Source: Balneolaceae bacterium UBA3186
GTDB taxonomy: Bacteria; Bacteroidota; Rhodothermia; Balneolales; Balneolaceae
Assembly (NCBI GenBank): GCA_002364085.1
Contig: DEXK01000015.1
Span: 62,001-126,000, forward strand
Direction of reading: 5' to 3'
Length of the DNA stretch: 64,000 bases
Shown here: piece by piece, positions 45,029 to 53,348 of the stretch
How positions within the stretch are numbered: position 1 is the stretch's first letter
Layout: each line of letters starts with the position of its first letter
The notes under the pieces: model-generated
The model's input: only the letters and a program-made list of their open reading frames with translations
Told to the model about the DNA's origin: nothing
Database searches by the model: none
Translations under genes and position numbers: made by a program

Positions 45029-46291
45029 TTAATTCACAATATTTGTAAGAGCTTTTGCCTTTAAAATAGTCTCTTCCCATTCCTGCTCAGGATTTGAGTC
45101 ATATGTTATTGCACCACCAACAGGATAGAATAATTTTTCTTTTTGAATGATGGCAGTTCGTATAACTACACTGAAATCAAAATCGTCTTCGGGAGAGAAA
45201 TACCCAATAGCACCTGAGTAGATTCCCCTTCTATAATCTTCAAGCTCGTCAATTACTCGCATTGCTGCAATTTTAGGAGCTCCGGTCATTGACCCCATTG
45301 GAAAGCATGCCTTAAGAATCTCAACTGCTGAAATTCCTTCCTTTACTTCTGCCTCAACTGTGGAAACCATTTGATGTACCGTTTCAAAACTTTGAATTTC
45401 AAATAGGTTTTTAACTCCTACAGAACCATTTTTAGCTATCCTGCTTAAATCATGCCTAACAAGATCTACGATCATCAAATTTTCAGCCTGTTCTTTTTCA
45501 GAATTCAAAAGTTCCTGAATTTTAGATTGGTCATCCTTATCAGACCTTGATACTGTCCCTTTTATAGGTTGAGAACTGATCAACGAGCCTTTTTTGGATA
45601 AAAATCTTTCGGGCGAAGATGAACAAATTTCAAAATTAGAATGCTTGATATAACTTCCGAACGGAACCGGACCTGAAGTTTTCATTTTTTGATATAGATC
45701 CCACGCTCTTCCTTTGAATTCAAACTCCAATGGGTGAGATAAGTTTATCTCATAAAACTCTCCTTCCCTGATCAAGTTTTGCGCAACTTTTATCTTTTCT
45801 AAATATGCTGCCTTTGTTGTTTGTTGAATCTGGCTTAAGGAAACATGGCCTTTTATTTCAGTAAGTGAAAGATCATCTTCAAGTGCTCCTTTCAGTACTT
45901 CAACATTATTGTACTTATCAATTTTAATCAACAATTCCGGGACGAAAAAAAACAAATCAGGAGTTTCTAGAAGTGGCTCATTTATCGAATTAAGGTCCTC
46001 AATAAAGTTCTTAAGATCATAGCTTAGATAACCAAAAATCCACTCATCATTATTCCTCCTCTTAAACTCTTGTAATGCTTCCCAAGGATTTTGATCCACT
46101 GTGATTTCTTTTCCATGCTCCTTGAGCTGAATTTTATTTCCAAATGCCTTTACTGAAGCTGAACTTCCAACAGCAATAAAAGAATTGTTACTGGCAGGAT
46201 GATTGTGCATCTGAGATTCTAACAAAAAGAAATCTTCCTTTTTAGAATAGTAGCGATGAATAGATGCTATAAATTGGTCTATATCTTTCAT
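45029..46291 (-). CDS. pabB: aminodeoxychorismate synthase component I
   Basis: 420 residues, chorismate-binding enzyme. Chorismate plus ammonia gives 4-amino-4-deoxychorismate, the folate precursor step. PIKGT at 242-246 (Lys244) is the hallmark that separates PabB from anthranilate synthase TrpE, which has PIAGT. Other conserved parts: IREGEFYEINLSHPLEF, SSPERFL, LMIVDLVRHDLSRIA, GSMTGAPKIAAM and YSGAIGYFSPE. No pabA or pabC is nearby. Divergent from pyrD, with the 80-base gap holding both starts. Confidence 0.92.
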   Translation of the reverse strand: MKDIDQFIASIHRYYSKKEDFFLLESQMHNHPASNNSFIAVGSSASVKAFGNKIQLKEHGKEITVDQNPWEALQEFKRRNNDEWIFGYLSYDLKNFIEDLNSINEPLLETPDLFFFVPELLIKIDKYNNVEVLKGALEDDLSLTEIKGHVSLSQIQQTTKAAYLEKIKVAQNLIREGEFYEINLSHPLEFEFKGRAWDLYQKMKTSGPVPFGSYIKHSNFEICSSSPERFLSKKGSLISSQPIKGTVSRSDKDDQSKIQELLNSEKEQAENLMIVDLVRHDLSRIAKNGSVGVKNLFEIQSFETVHQMVSTVEAEVKEGISAVEILKACFPMGSMTGAPKIAAMRVIDELEDYRRGIYSGAIGYFSPEDDFDFSVVIRTAIIQKEKLFYPVGGAITYDSNPEQEWEETILKAKALTNIVN

Positions 46292-46371
46292 AATATTATT
46301 GCAACCAATTATAAGAGTAATCCATCATTTATTTCAGTGTTTTCTTATCATGATTGACACACAAAAAAAAT

Positions 46372-47397
46372 ATGATTTATAAGAGTCTGTTAAAACCCAT
46401 TATCTTCCAAAAAGATGCTGAAGAAGCACACGACCTTGCTTTAAAAATATCATCTGCTACTAATACATCTCCTCTGCTTCAGGAGCTAGCTTCAATATTA
46501 TATGGAGGCGGTAAAAATGTTGAAAAGCAATTTTGGGGATTAAATTTTAGAAACCCAATTGGGTTAGCAGCAGGTTTCGATAAAAATGGAACCACTCCTA
46601 AAGCGATGGAAGCTTTGGGCTTTGGTTTTGTAGAGATTGGAAGTATTACAGCGCAATCATCTCATGGAAACCCCAAACCAAGGGCTTTCAGGTTGCCGGA
46701 AGATAAATCTCTGATTAATCGAATGGGACTAAATAATGAAGGTGCAGATAAAATAGTAGAACGTTTGAAGCACCATAATTTATCCATTCCACTAGGAATT
46801 AATATTGCGAAGACAAATGATTCTTCAATCCATGGAAATGCTGCTATTTCTGATTATGTATATAGTTATGAAAAGGCCAGAACAGTAGCTGATTACGTGA
46901 CTATAAATATATCTTGTCCGAACACTGGTGAAGGAAAAACCTTTGAAGATCCTGATATCTTAAAATCTTTGCTTGATGAAATAAACCCCTCAGGAAATAG
47001 CGTTCCTACATTGGTAAAATTTTCAGTAGATACTGAAATTAAGGCTTTGAGAAAGCTAGTAGAAATCTGTGAGAGTTTTAATATAGATGGTTATGTAGCC
47101 ACTAATACATCTTCTCAAAGAGAGTACCTTAATACGAAAAGCTCCATACTTTCTTCAATTGGAAATGGAGGATTAAGCGGCTCTGCAATTTCAGTAAAAA
47201 GTGATGAAGTTGTCTCAAACCTTTATGCCATGTTGAAGGGATCAAAACCCATCATCGGAGTAGGTGGGGTCGATAGTATAGAATCAGCTCAAAGAAAAGT
47301 GGATGCCGGAGCAGATTTACTTCAAATTTATACCGGATTGGTTTATGAAGGTCCCGGCCTCATAAGAAAGCTTAAAAACGGCGTGAATTTCAGGTAA
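46372..47397 (+). CDS. pyrD: dihydroorotate dehydrogenase, class 2 architecture with catalytic-site Cys
   Basis: Oxidises dihydroorotate to orotate in pyrimidine synthesis. 341 residues from the ATG at 46372 (a TTG at 46354 is less likely). The N-terminus (YKSLLKPIIFQKDAEEAHDLAL) is the membrane-associating helical extension of class 2, quinone-dependent enzymes. FMN-binding segments are NPIGLAAGFDKNG, RMGLNN, PKPRAFRL, NTSSQRE and PIIGVGGV...YTGLVYEGP. The catalytic loop reads NISCPNT: Cys182 stands where class 2 enzymes have Ser, which is a class 1 trait. Confidence 0.93.
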   Translation: MIYKSLLKPIIFQKDAEEAHDLALKISSATNTSPLLQELASILYGGGKNVEKQFWGLNFRNPIGLAAGFDKNGTTPKAMEALGFGFVEIGSITAQSSHGNPKPRAFRLPEDKSLINRMGLNNEGADKIVERLKHHNLSIPLGINIAKTNDSSIHGNAAISDYVYSYEKARTVADYVTINISCPNTGEGKTFEDPDILKSLLDEINPSGNSVPTLVKFSVDTEIKALRKLVEICESFNIDGYVATNTSSQREYLNTKSSILSSIGNGGLSGSAISVKSDEVVSNLYAMLKGSKPIIGVGGVDSIESAQRKVDAGADLLQIYTGLVYEGPGLIRKLKNGVNFR

Positions 47398-47400
47398 TTT

Positions 47401-50124
47401 TTAGTTTACCGGAAACTTCATTGTACATTGAATTTTAATTGCCTCACCATTTTCTATCACGGGGTCGAAGCTAAGGCTATTTTCTATAGCTACATTATAA
47501 AAATTTACGATCTCTCTGTCTATTGTGTCCTTAGATACCATCTCATACTCTTCAATAATCCCTCTTTGGTTAATAATAAGAGAATAATGAATTTCTTTGG
47601 TATCGGTATCAAACCCACCAAGCTCGTTTAAGAATTTATCCATTCCACCTCTGATCTGTGGAGGAGATTCCAAATCGCTGCAAAATGTGGCCGTATTTTG
47701 GGCATTATTTAAATTTTCAATTTCAGAATTGGTAGTATCAGCAGCCTCTTCCATAACCGGCTTTTCCAGCTCATTTTTTAGAACCCTGATAGAAGGCATT
47801 TGTTTAGAGTTTCTGAAATTAGAAATAAATAAGTCAATATTTATTCTAGCTTTATCCCAGTATTCACCGTAGTAAGGAAAAGTTTCGCTAAAATTTGGTT
47901 TAGTCAGTGTGGAATCTATTATCTGTTGAAACTCATTTCTTCTCAAGTCATTTAAAGAAGTATCCTTCACTTCAACTTTTAAACTGTCTTGCAAACGTTT
48001 GAAATTGGTTTGATCCTGCTCCCAATTCATTTTACTGCTTACCCAGTCATTATAATTATTTCTGAAAATCTCTTGTTCTTTACCAAGCTCTATATACATT
48101 TGTGTTGCTTCAAATAATATCGCTGCAGATTCATTGTTTTTAGAATTTTCTATGGCCAGCTTGGTACTTCTATCAGCGAGTTCAGGTTTTGTAAGTGAAG
48201 TATCCGCTTTTAGATTTTGATACTTTTCTTTTAGTGTGAACTCTGTTTTTACAATGTCACTTTCTATTAAAATATTATACTTATCAGCTAATCTTTCTGC
48301 GTATCTTGAGTTAGGAAACTTCTGGATTAACTGTCTCGCATTTTCTTCGGCCTCATCAGTTAGATCCATAGAACTTTGAATTTCAGAAAGCGAATAATAG
48401 GACACCGCAACTTCATCACTTGTGGGATGGTTTTGTATTACATCCTGAAAATATATCGCAGCACTATCGGGCATTTCTAAAGAAATAAAAAATAAATTAC
48501 CCAGCTGGTATTTAAGGTTGCCTATTTCCTTTTTAGCTTCAACTTTTTCTGAAGGCTGAAACGGAACCTCTGATAGATCCACTGATGTTTCAATTGAAGA
48601 AAGGGATCTAGTCCTCTGCACTGTTACATCATTACCATTCGTATTATCCACTTCTGAAGAACCGGAAGAGGTTACTAATTCTCTTACTCTCCAGTTATCA
48701 ACTAAGGGTCTATCTCCCCAAATTGCAATAAACTGTGTTCGGGCATTTTCCTGAAGAGCAACACTATTCACATTCAAAAATCCATTTCCGCCCTCAATAG
48801 AGGTTGTTTCTTGCTCATTGGAAACATTAACCAGTGTATTCTGCCGTTCTTCCTGATTTTTTCTTGCTTGCGCTAACTCACTAAGTTTTCTCTTTTTTAT
48901 TTCAGCTATCAGGGAATCTAATCTGGGTTGAGATAAATTGGAAACCCATAACAAACTATCTCGATAACTTAACTCATTCTTTAACCTCGCATATTCACCA
49001 AAAGATTGAGCAAGCTCTCCCGCATTATAGGTTTCGGGAAGCTTTTCAAAAGGCGCGTTCTGGCGAGCAGATGTATCGTAATAGGCTGCTGCCATTTCAA
49101 AATCATTATATCCATACTGATAAATCTCTGCCAACCCATAATATGTGAGTGCCTTTGTTTCAACACTTGGACGATCTACAGTATTTTTTAGCAGATTCTT
49201 ATATATCGTTTCTGCCTCTTCAAATTTTTCTTGTTCCTGATAGGTCTTGGCAATTTCATAATCCAGCTCTGTCTTAAACTCAGTATTCTTATCATCTCTT
49301 ACCATTTTTGTAAAAGTGCCCAACGCTGATTCATTATCCCCTAAAAGGCGAGCAGTTTCAGCTCTTTTACGAAGTGCTAAATATTGAAGGTCATAATCAT
49401 AATAAAACTTCTCTACTGTTCTATATGCGTTATAAGCTTCTCTGTAATTTCCTGTTCTTTCAAAAAGTTGACCTAAAAGAAAATAGCCCCTCTCTTTATA
49501 CTTTTTATCGTTAAGATTAGGAAGAGCTTCACTAAGCTGAATGATCGCATCTTGCCAGTTCTCCTGTACAACAAAATACTGAGCCAAAATTATTTTAAGC
49601 TCAGCTTTCTTTCCTGAATTCCATAGCCTCTCATTATTATTGAGTTGCTCATTAATGTATTGTATTCCCTGCCCGTATAATTCCATTTCAAGAAGTACCC
49701 GGGCTCGCCACAAAATTGATTCCTGAATCAAGGATTCATCGTTTGTAGTTAGTGAGATTTCCTGAAATTTTTGGTCAGCTGAAAAATATTCTTTCTTGAA
49801 ATAATATGATTTACCTATGAGATTAAGAGAATTATCTACCCATTTAGACTCATTGTGTTTTCTTAGAATTTCAGCCCCTTTTTCTATCGCTTTGTCAAAA
49901 TCCTGAGTACCTGCATTTATAGGCACTTCGTGAATACGAATTGGCTGTTGTGGATTATAGGTTATTTTTGAATCCAGAACTTTTTTTAAACCATCGTTAT
50001 AACTCTTTTTGGCGTTGTAATAGGTATTGTAGTATGCTGTAAAATTCCCCCAACGTGACTTCATACCTGAGCCACAACCAAGAAAAACGATAGCAAGCAA
50101 TAATAATAAGCCCTTTCTCTGCAT
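47401..50124 (-). CDS. TPR lipoprotein, PorW/SprE-like, with a TonB C-terminal-like tail
   Basis: 907 residues. Lipobox ending FLGCGS (Cys17). The next block (KSRWGNFTAYYNTYYNAKKSYNDGLKKV) recalls the N-terminus of the type IX secretion lipoproteins PorW/SprE. Many TPR units follow up to about residue 400, and again at about 530-620, with an Asn/Ser-rich region between. The last 94 residues (814-907) look like a TonB C-terminal domain: PPQIRGGMDKFL, HYSLIINQRGIIEEYEMV, AIENSLSFDPVIENGEAIKI. Probably periplasmic or outer-membrane anchored. Identity as PorW is a moderate-confidence guess; alternatives are a general TPR assembly factor. Confidence 0.72.
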   Translation of the reverse strand: MQRKGLLLLLAIVFLGCGSGMKSRWGNFTAYYNTYYNAKKSYNDGLKKVLDSKITYNPQQPIRIHEVPINAGTQDFDKAIEKGAEILRKHNESKWVDNSLNLIGKSYYFKKEYFSADQKFQEISLTTNDESLIQESILWRARVLLEMELYGQGIQYINEQLNNNERLWNSGKKAELKIILAQYFVVQENWQDAIIQLSEALPNLNDKKYKERGYFLLGQLFERTGNYREAYNAYRTVEKFYYDYDLQYLALRKRAETARLLGDNESALGTFTKMVRDDKNTEFKTELDYEIAKTYQEQEKFEEAETIYKNLLKNTVDRPSVETKALTYYGLAEIYQYGYNDFEMAAAYYDTSARQNAPFEKLPETYNAGELAQSFGEYARLKNELSYRDSLLWVSNLSQPRLDSLIAEIKKRKLSELAQARKNQEERQNTLVNVSNEQETTSIEGGNGFLNVNSVALQENARTQFIAIWGDRPLVDNWRVRELVTSSGSSEVDNTNGNDVTVQRTRSLSSIETSVDLSEVPFQPSEKVEAKKEIGNLKYQLGNLFFISLEMPDSAAIYFQDVIQNHPTSDEVAVSYYSLSEIQSSMDLTDEAEENARQLIQKFPNSRYAERLADKYNILIESDIVKTEFTLKEKYQNLKADTSLTKPELADRSTKLAIENSKNNESAAILFEATQMYIELGKEQEIFRNNYNDWVSSKMNWEQDQTNFKRLQDSLKVEVKDTSLNDLRRNEFQQIIDSTLTKPNFSETFPYYGEYWDKARINIDLFISNFRNSKQMPSIRVLKNELEKPVMEEAADTTNSEIENLNNAQNTATFCSDLESPPQIRGGMDKFLNELGGFDTDTKEIHYSLIINQRGIIEEYEMVSKDTIDREIVNFYNVAIENSLSFDPVIENGEAIKIQCTMKFPVN

Positions 50125-50161
50125 ACCTAAATTTATATAATCAAACTCAAAACTAAAGTTT

Positions 50162-51595
50162 TTATTCTATTGTGCTAACTTTGATCATATTTGTACTTCC
50201 CCGCTTCGCAATGGGTATTCCGGTTGTGAGAATTGCTCTGTCTCCTTTTTTAACGAAACCATTCTCCTGAAGAAATTCTTCCATTAATTTTACGCCCATA
50301 TCCGTATCAAATATTTTTTCAACCCTAACTGAGTGAACACCCCAAACTAAATTTAACTGTCGTCTTACTTTTTGACTTTCAGTGAACGCTATAATTGGGG
50401 CTTTGGGTCTGAATTTTGCTATTCGCCTGGCTGTACTTCCGGAATTTGTTAATGTACCAATCACTTTGGCTTCAACATTTTCTGCAATACTAACACAAGA
50501 GTAAGAAAGACTTTCAACCACTTGTTTTTCTTTCCATTCCGGCTTATCAAAAGCCAAACTGTTATATAATTTTGTACGATGTTCTTCAACCCTTCTGCAA
50601 ATTTTATCCATCACATTTACAGCTTCCATCGGATATTTTCCGGCAGCAGTTTCTCCAGAAAGCATTACAGCATCTGTTCCGTCAATTACTGCATTTGCAA
50701 CATCTGAACTTTCCGCTCTGGTTGGTCTGGGGTTATTGATCATAGAATCCAGCATTTGGGTAGCGGTAATTACAGGCTTACCTGCCACTCTGCATTTTTC
50801 GATCAAAGTTTTTTGCACCATGGGGACTTCTTCAGTAGGGATTTCTATACCAAGATCTCCTCTGGCAACCATTATCCCGTCACATTCTTCAATAATTTCA
50901 TCAATAACTTCTAGCGCTTCGGGTTTTTCAATCTTAGCAATTATAGCGGCTTGGCTTCCCGCTGCCCTTACTCTTGATACTATATCTCTGATATCTTTTG
51001 CGGACCGTACAAACGAAAGCGCGATTATATCCACATCTTGCTCAATACCAAACTCAAGATCTTTAATGTCTTTTTCTGTTAGTGCCGGTATAGAAATTTT
51101 TACGTTGGGCAGGTTAACACCTTTTCTGGATTTTAGTAATCCACCAACAATTACTTCAGCTTTAAGTTCTTTATCTAGTCTCGACGTAACCTTGAACTCT
51201 AGTAAACCATCATCTAATAAAATTCTGTTTCCGATCTCAGCTTCGCGAACCAAATTCGAATAATCAATTGGAATTACTTTTGAAGTCCCTTCTACTTTCT
51301 CCCCAGTAATAGTAATAGTACTGCCGGTCTTTAAAACCTGGCCTCCATTTTTCATGGATCCCACTCTTATTTTTGGTCCCTGCAAATCCATGAGTACAGG
51401 TATACTATACTTATGCGATTTAGCAACTTTTCTAATATGTTTAATTACTTGAGCGTGATCTTTATGCGAGCCGTGAGAAAAATTAAGTCGGGCAACATTC
51501 ATTCCATGTAGCAATAAATTTTCAATCCCTTTCTCAGTATTACAGCTTGGTCCGATTGTACAAACAATCTTAGTTCTGCGTCTTGTAGATATCAT
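50162..51595 (-). CDS. pyk: pyruvate kinase
   Basis: Last step of glycolysis: phosphoenolpyruvate plus ADP gives pyruvate plus ATP. 477 residues, normal length. Motifs: RRTKIVCTIGPSC at the start, MNVARLNFSHGSHKDH, MDLQGPKIRVG, IIAKIEKPEALEVIDEI (catalytic Lys), MVARGDLGIEIP, ITATQMLDSMINNPRPTRAE and DAVMLSGETAAGKYP. It precedes the PorW-like gene by 37 bases on the same strand. Confidence 0.97.
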   Translation of the reverse strand: MISTRRRTKIVCTIGPSCNTEKGIENLLLHGMNVARLNFSHGSHKDHAQVIKHIRKVAKSHKYSIPVLMDLQGPKIRVGSMKNGGQVLKTGSTITITGEKVEGTSKVIPIDYSNLVREAEIGNRILLDDGLLEFKVTSRLDKELKAEVIVGGLLKSRKGVNLPNVKISIPALTEKDIKDLEFGIEQDVDIIALSFVRSAKDIRDIVSRVRAAGSQAAIIAKIEKPEALEVIDEIIEECDGIMVARGDLGIEIPTEEVPMVQKTLIEKCRVAGKPVITATQMLDSMINNPRPTRAESSDVANAVIDGTDAVMLSGETAAGKYPMEAVNVMDKICRRVEEHRTKLYNSLAFDKPEWKEKQVVESLSYSCVSIAENVEAKVIGTLTNSGSTARRIAKFRPKAPIIAFTESQKVRRQLNLVWGVHSVRVEKIFDTDMGVKLMEEFLQENGFVKKGDRAILTTGIPIAKRGSTNMIKVSTIE

Positions 51596-51685
51596 TATTA
51601 ATACTTAAATAGCTTTTTTGTTATACTAAAGATAACCGATTTGATGTTATCATTTCATATTGTTTTTATTTAATCAGTAAGTTTT

Positions 51686-53104
51686 ATGACATTATATATA
51701 AGAAGTATACTGTTTCTACTCATTTTTGGGATTGTTTTCATATTTCTGAGTTGTTCAAATTCGTATGTAGATAAAGTTGATAGAAGTGAAGGATATCAAT
51801 ACCGCCCCGGATTTCCTGAACTGAGGGTAGTCGCTTCTGGTTATATTGATGAAAATGACGATGCATTTATTAACATAGCGAGCGAAATAGTTTATGCTAG
51901 TTTAGTTTTCAAAAGAAAGGACAATGTAAATAAAGCAGATTTCAATATTACCTATGAAATATTAAATCTTGACAAGCCAGAGGAAATCATATCGGCAAAA
52001 GAATTTCCAATTCAGATAACAGACCCCAATAATTCTCTGTCCAACAATCAAAGTACTTACCGGTTAGCTAAAAATTTTGAGGTGAGTTCAGGAAACTTTA
52101 GAATAATAACAACAATAGTTGATAATAATTCTGATAAAGAGATTTCAAGAACGTCAGAAGTATTTATCCCTAGTATTGATGGGGAACAGAGTAACATTAC
52201 AAATATAAGGATATTTAAAAAATCGAAAGGTTCTGATTCTGAATATTATCCCACAACAACATATGACATACAAAGTGATATAGATTCACTAAAGTTTGTT
52301 TTTCAGGTAACGAACAAGTCAACTGATGCGGACCTTACTATAAATACCAGACTGATTCGCTTTAAATCAGATACCAGCATCGCTCGTCCAATGACCTATA
52401 ACAATTATACTCCAAGTACAATCGAGTACAAAGGCATTGATTATTCTGAGGAAACAGAGATAAACACCAATCGCCGGGTTCTCACTAACAAAGGAAATGT
52501 TACTGTGGAGTTTACCTTTCCTGAACTTGAGAGAGGCAATTATAGGTTTGAAGTGTCTTCAAATTTAGGAGAAGAAGATGAACTGTTTAAAGCAAGAGAC
52601 TTCTCTATAAAAAGCTCAAGCTATCCATCATTAGCGACTCCACGTGAATTGGCTCAGCCATTATTCTATTTAATGACTGAAAAGGAATATGAAAAACTAA
52701 TGGCAATAGATAATGATGAAGACCTAAAGAAAGCGGTAGATCGTTTCTGGTTATCGAATATCAAAAATTCCAGAATTGCTAAAAATGTTATTGAGCTTTA
52801 TTACAGCAGAGTGGAAGAAGCAAATAAACAATTTTCTAATTATAAAGAAGGATGGAAAACAGATCAAGGAATGATATACATATTATTTGGACCACCTTGG
52901 TACGTTGATAAGTCGTCTGTAAGTGAAATGATATGGAGCTACTCATATAATTTTTCTGATCCTGAGAAAAACTTTCTATTTATATCACCTACTATAAACA
53001 ATAAGTACTTTCCATTCGACAATTATCTCTTACAAAGAAATAATTATTACTATAACATCAGTTATCAACAGTCTCAACTTTGGCGCTCAGGAAGGATATT
53101 TTAA
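51686..53104 (+). CDS. GWxTD domain-containing lipoprotein
   Basis: 472 residues. Lipoprotein signal ending FIFLSC. A long beta-rich N-terminal region (residues about 30-310) resembles stacked immunoglobulin-like folds. The C-terminal domain has the defining GWKTDQGMIYILFGPPWYVD and then MIWSYSYNF, the GWxTD family signature. The function of the family is unknown; it is common in Bacteroidetes/Rhodothermota and Acidobacteria. It lies upstream of susC on the same strand, 244 bases away, so it probably has a separate promoter. Confidence 0.9.
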   Translation: MTLYIRSILFLLIFGIVFIFLSCSNSYVDKVDRSEGYQYRPGFPELRVVASGYIDENDDAFINIASEIVYASLVFKRKDNVNKADFNITYEILNLDKPEEIISAKEFPIQITDPNNSLSNNQSTYRLAKNFEVSSGNFRIITTIVDNNSDKEISRTSEVFIPSIDGEQSNITNIRIFKKSKGSDSEYYPTTTYDIQSDIDSLKFVFQVTNKSTDADLTINTRLIRFKSDTSIARPMTYNNYTPSTIEYKGIDYSEETEINTNRRVLTNKGNVTVEFTFPELERGNYRFEVSSNLGEEDELFKARDFSIKSSSYPSLATPRELAQPLFYLMTEKEYEKLMAIDNDEDLKKAVDRFWLSNIKNSRIAKNVIELYYSRVEEANKQFSNYKEGWKTDQGMIYILFGPPWYVDKSSVSEMIWSYSYNFSDPEKNFLFISPTINNKYFPFDNYLLQRNNYYYNISYQQSQLWRSGRIF

Positions 53105-53348
53105 AGTTGTGCAACACTTTGCTTACCTACTAGTTATATAGCTTGTACTATTTTACAATTTGAAACACAGAACTCTATCTTATCAAATTGTTAAATTTAT
53201 TTTAGAATTAACCTCAACTTGTTTAAATTAAGTGTTACGAGTTTTGCAAAGAGAATGTTTCGGAATTTAATATTCTGAGCTTTTCTTTTTTTAACTCTTT
53301 CTAAAATAATTAAATAAAAGACTGAAAAGTCTAAACCTATAACTCATA

